In this document: positions 59,301-64,000 of the stretch, piece by piece | Position numbering within the stretch: the stretch's first letter is position 1 | Layout of the letters: each line of letters starts with the position of its first letter | NCBI GenBank assembly: GCA_016858145.1 | Contig: JAEHOE010000196.1 | Coordinates: 111,452 to 175,451, forward strand | DNA: 64,000 nucleotides | DNA from: Edaphochlamys debaryana | Lineage: Eukaryota; Chlorophyta; Chlorophyceae; Chlamydomonadales | Direction: 5' to 3' | Notes under the pieces: generated by a model | Told to the model about the DNA's origin: nothing | What the model saw: only the letters and a program-made list of their open reading frames with translations | Databases searched by the model: none | Program-made: the position numbers and the translations under genes

Positions 59301-62300
59301 AGACCCCAGCTGCTGACCCCACGCCCCCCTCCACGGAAATCGTCCCTTTGCAGATGCTGGAGGTGGATGGAAGCAGCTGGAGCTGGCCCACATCCACTGG
59401 CTCTGAGGACTTGTGCTCCTGGCAGCCGGGTTGCACCCAGGTGCCCTCCAGGTGGGGTTGGGGGCACTGCCAGGGAGGTTCGGAATCGAGGGGACAACAG
59501 ATTTGAGCAGAGTTTGGGGGCGGCATGCTGCACGGGTGCAGGGGAGCCCTTGGGAGGGGTTGGAGTGGTATGGAAATTCGACTTGAGGGCTGGGGGGGTC
59601 ATGGGGGGTCCGGTGGGCCCACCTGGGCTTGCCGCCCCTCCCTTCCCCCCTCACCCTTGACTGGCATCCTACCTAACAGACACCAGCTGCTGACCCCACG
59701 CCCCCCTCACGGAAATCGTCCCCTTTGCAGATGCTGGAGGTGGATGGAAGCAGCTGGAGCTGGCCCACATCCACTGGCTCTGAGGACTTGTGCTCCTGGC
59801 AGCCGGGTTGCACCCAGGTGCCTCCAGGTGGGGTTGGGGGCACTGCCAGGGAGGTTCGGAATCGAGGGGACAACAGATTTGAGCAGAGTTTGGGGGCGGC
59901 ATGCTGCACGGGTGCAGGGGAGCCCATTGGGAGGGGTGGAAGTGGTATGGAAATTCGACTTGAGGGCTGGGGGGGGTCATGGGGGGTCCGTGGGCCCACC
60001 TGGCTTGCCGCCCTCCCTTCCCCCTCACCCATTGACTGCATCCTACCTAACAGACACCCAGCTGCTGACCCACGCCCCCCCTCCACGGAAATCGTCCCCT
60101 TTGCAGATTGCTGGAGGTGGATGGAAGCAGCTGGAGCTTGGCCCACATCCACTGGCTCTGAGGACTTGTGCTCCTGGCAGCCGGGTTGCACCCAGGTGCC
60201 TCCAGGTGGGGTTGGGGGCACTGCCATGGAGGTCGGAATCGAGGGGACCAACAGATTTGAGCAGAGTTTGGGGGCGGCATGCTGCACGGGTGCAGGGGAG
60301 CCTTGGGAGGGGTGGAGTGGTATGGAATTCGACTTGAGGGCTGGGGGGTCATGGGGGGTCCGTGGGCCCACCTGGGCTTGCCGCCCTCCCTTCCCCCTCA
60401 CCCATTGACTGCATCCTACCTAACAGACACCCAGCTGCTGACCCCCACGCCCCCCTCCACGGAAATCGTCCCCTTTTGCCAGATGCTGGAGGTGGATGGA
60501 AGCAGCTGGAGCTGGCCCACATCCACTGGCTCTGAGGACTCGTGCGCCTGGCAGCCAGGTTGCAACCAGGTGCCTCCAGGTGGGGTTGGGGGCACTGCCA
60601 GGGAGGTTCGGAATCGAGGGGACAACAGATTTGAGCAGAGTTTGGGGGCGGCATGCTGCACCGGTGTGCAGGGGAGGCCCTTGGGAGGGGTGGACTGTAT
60701 GGAAATTCGACTTGAGGGCTGGGGGGGTCATGGGGGGGTCCGTGGGCCCACCTGGGCTTGCCGCCCTCCCTTCCCCCCTCACCCATTGACTGCATCATAC
60801 CTAACAGACACCCAGCTGCTGACCCCACGCATCCCTCAACGGAAATCGTTCCCCCCTTTGCAGATGCTGGAGGTGGATGCGAAGCAAGCTGGAAGCTGGC
60901 CCACATCCAATGGCTCTGAGGAACTTTGTGGCTCCTGGCCAGCCGGTTGCACCCAGGCTGCCTCCAGGTTGGGGTTGGGGGCACTGGCCAGGGAGGTTCG
61001 GAATCGAGGGGACAACAGATCTTGAGACAGAGTTTGGGGGCGGTGCATGCTGCACGGGTGCAGGGAGCCCTTAGGGAGGGGTGGAGTGGTATGGATAATT
61101 CGACTTGAGGGCTGGGGGGGTCATGGGGGGTCCGTGGGCCCCACCTGGGCTTGCGCGCTCCCCCTTCCCCCCACCCATGCCTGCATCCTACATAACAGAC
61201 ACCCGTATGTGCTGCTGACCACCCCCCCAGGACCCCACCTCCACGGAAATCGTCCCTCCCCCCTTTGCGACTGCTGGAGGTGATGGAAGCAGACTGGAGC
61301 TGGCCCACATCACACTTGGCTCTGAGGACTTGTGCTTCCTGGCAGGCCGGGTTGCCCCACGGTGCCTCCAGTGCGGGTTGGGGGCATGCCAGGGAGGTCG
61401 GAATCGAGGGACACAGATTTGAGCAGAGTTTGGGGGCGGGCATGCTGCACGGGTGCAGGGGAGCCCTTGGAGGGGTGGAGTGGTATGGAAATTCGACTTG
61501 AGGGCTGGGGGGGTCATGGGGGGTCCGTGGGCCCACCTGGGCTTGCCGCCCTCCCTTCCCCCTCACCATTGACTGGCATCCTACCTAACAGACACCCAGC
61601 TGCTGACCCCACGCCCCCCTCCACGGAAATCGTCCCCTTTGCAGATGCTGGAGTGGATGGAAGCAGCTGGAGCTGGCCCACATCCACTGGCTCTGAGGAC
61701 TTGTGCTCCTGGCAGCCGGGTTGCACCCAGTGCCTCCAGGTGGGGTTGGGGGCACTGCCAGGAGGTTCGAATCGAGGGGACACAGATTTGAGCAGAGTTT
61801 GGGGGCGGCATGCTGCACGGGTGCAGGGAGCCCTTGGGAGGGGTGGAGTGGAATGGAAATTCGACTTGAGGGCTGGGGGGTCATGGGGGGGTCCGTGGGC
61901 CCACCTGGGCTTGCCGCCTCCCTTCCCCCACCCATTGACTGCATCCTCACCTAAACACACCAGCTGCTGACCCACGACCCCTCTCCACGGAAATCGTCCC
62001 TTTGCAGGATGCTGGAGGTGGATGGAAGCAGCTGGGGAGCTGGCCCACATCAATGGCTCGAGGACTTGTGCTCCGGCAGCGGGTTGCACCCAGGTGCCTC
62101 CAGGTGGGGTTGGGGGCACTGCCAGGGAGGTTCGGAATCGAGGGGACAACAGATTTGAGCAGAGTTTGGGGGCGGCATGTGCACGGGTGCAGGGGAGCCC
62201 TTGGGGGGGGTGGAGTGGTATGGAAATTCGACTTGAGGGCTGGGGGGGTCATGGGGGGTCCGTGGGCCCACCTGGGCTTTGCCGCCCTCCCTTCCCCTCA

Positions 62301-64000
62301 CACCATTGACTGCATCCTACCTAACAGACACCCAGCTGCTGACCCCCACGCCCCCCCCTCCACGGAAATCGTCCCCTTGCAGATGCTGGAGGTGGATGAA
62401 GCAGCTGGAGCTGGCCCACATCCACTGGACTCTGAGGACTTGTGCTCCTGGCAGCCGGGTTGACAACCAGGTGCCTCCAGGTGGGGTTGGGGGGCACTGC
62501 CAGGGGAGGTTCGGAATCGAGGGGACAACAGATTTGAGCAGAGTTTGGGGCGGCCATGCTGCACGGGTGCAGGGAGCCCTTGGGAGGGGTGGAGTGGTAT
62601 GGAAATTCGACTTGAGGGATGGGGGGGTCATGGGGGGGGTCCGTGGGCCCAATGGGCTTGCCGCCCTCCCTTCCCCCTCACCCATTGACTGCATCCTACC
62701 TAACAGACACCCAGCTGGCTGACCCCACGCCCCCTCCACGGAAATCGTCTCCCTTTGCAGATGCTGGAGGTGGATGGAAGCAGCTGGAGCTGGCCACATC
62801 CACTGGCTCTGAGGACTTGTGCTCCTGGCAGCCGGGTTGCACCCAGGTGCCTCCAGGGGGGTTGGGGGCACTGCCAGGGAGGTTCGAATCGAGGGGACAA
62901 CAGATTTGAGCAGAGTTTGGGGGCGGCATGCTGCACGGGTGCAGGGGAGCCCTTGGGAGGTGGTGGTAGGGAAATTCGACTTGAGGGCTGGGGGGGGTCA
63001 TGGGGGGTCCGTGGGCCACCTGGGCTTGCCGCCCTCCCTTCCCCTCACCCATGACTGCATCCTACCTAACAGACACCCAGCTGCTGACCCCCACGCCCCC
63101 TCCACGGAAATCGTCCCCTTTGCAGATGCTGGAGGTGGATGGAAGCAGCTGGAGCTGGCCCACATCCACTGGCTCTGAGGACTTGTGCTCCTGGCAGCCG
63201 GGTTGCAACCCAGGTGTCCAGGTGGGGTTGGGGGCACTGCCAGGAGGTTCGGAATGGGCCGGGGACAACAGATTTGAGCAGAGTTTGGGGCGGCATGCTG
63301 CAAGGGTGCAGGGGAGCCTTGGGAGGGGTGGAGTTGGTATGGAAATTCGACTTGAGGCTGGGGGGGTCATGGGGGCGTGGGCCAAACTGGGCTTGCCGCC
63401 CTCCTTCCCCCTCAACCATTGACTGCATCCTACCTAACAGACACCCAGCTGCTGACCCCACGCCCCCTCCACGGAAATCGCCCTTTGCAGATGCTGGAGG
63501 TGGATGGAAGCAGCTGGAGCTGGCCCACATCCACTGGCTCTGAGGACTTGTGCTCCTGGCAGCCGGGTTGCACCCAGGTGCCTCCAGGTGGGGTTGGGGG
63601 CACTGCCAGGGAGGTTCGGAATCGAGGGGACAACAGATTTGAGCAGAGCAGTTTGGGGGCGGCATGCTGCACGGGTGCAGGGGAGCCCTTGGGAGGGGTG
63701 GAGTGGTATGGAAATTCGACTTGAGGGCTGGGGGGGGGTCATGGGGGGGTCCGTGGGCACACCTGGGCTTGCCGCCCTCCCTTCCCCTCTCACCCATTGA
63801 CTGCCCTACCTAACAGACACCACGCTGCTGACCCCACGCCCCCTCCACGGAAATCGTCCCCTTTGCAGATGCTGGAGGTGGATGGAAGCAGCTGGAGCTG
63901 GCCCACATCCACTGGCTCTGAGGACTTGTGCTCCTGGCAGCCGGGTTGCACCCAGGTGCCTCCAGGTGGGGTTGGGGGCACTGCCAGGGAGGTTTCGGAA
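56306..64000. repeat. About 374-bp satellite array, more than 20 copies, continues past the window
   Basis: Units begin at ACACCCAGCTGCTGACC near 56309, 56683, 57058, 57435, 57807, 58181, 58553 and 58928, and continue at roughly 365-390 bp spacing to the window edge. The first copies match almost exactly. Copies between about 60800 and 62100 carry many one-base insertions and deletions. Each unit contains CTACCTAACAG just before its start, resembling a branch point plus 3' splice site, and an open frame of about 80-90 codons including LEVDGSSWSWPTSTGSEDLC. I see no evidence that it is a gene. Confidence 0.97.

Noticed and set aside
49490..64000. Regular repeats considered as a CRISPR array
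   Set aside because: The units are contiguous tandem satellites without spacers, in a eukaryotic genome.

Overview
This is a nuclear window from a GC-rich eukaryote, most likely a trebouxiophyte green alga of the Chlorella type. The inference rests on spliced genes with about 100 short GT-AG introns, a plant-type XEG113-like arabinosyltransferase, a plastid-style SET-domain methyltransferase and a plant/Chlorella-type telomere repeat (TTTAGGG). The species cannot be fixed from the sequence alone.

Layout. 1-480 may hold the 3' end of an upstream + strand gene. 2147-12017 (-) is SPT16, the large FACT subunit (33 exons, 1070 aa). 12018-15405 is a divergent intergenic region with a (GGT)20 tract. 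15406-20677 (+) is a cytosolic-PLA2/lysophospholipase-like enzyme with a myristoylation/palmitoylation-type N-terminus (20 exons, 617 aa). It converges on 23133-30756 (-), an acid-lipase-like alpha/beta hydrolase with a roughly 650-residue low-complexity insertion before its nucleophile (17 exons, 1453 aa). 30757-34535 is a divergent intergenic region with two clusters of a short palindromic minisatellite. Three + strand genes follow: an unrecognised 260-aa protein (34536-35961), a SET-domain lysine methyltransferase (37606-40347) and an XEG113-like Golgi arabinosyltransferase (41233-48943; 25 exons, 733 aa, with a minisatellite in one intron).

The right quarter is satellite DNA. About 17 copies of a 171-bp unit (49490-52366) have a trimeric higher-order pattern and end directly on an interstitial telomere motif. 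A spacer of about 3.9 kb follows, then at least 20 copies of a roughly 374-bp unit running off the window edge. The G-rich telomere strand points rightwards, so a subtelomeric setting with the chromosome end to the right is plausible; a pericentromeric setting is not excluded.

The exon models were built by hand. All six main genes stay in frame through every splice junction to a stop codon. The genes do not form an obvious pathway: chromatin transcription (SPT16), lipid hydrolysis (two tail-to-tail hydrolases), protein methylation and cell-wall glycoprotein arabinosylation. The most unusual global property is that introns of the four large genes start with a G-tract and end with a C-tract, so their two ends are complementary. 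No CRISPR array, tRNA, rRNA or intact transposon was seen.
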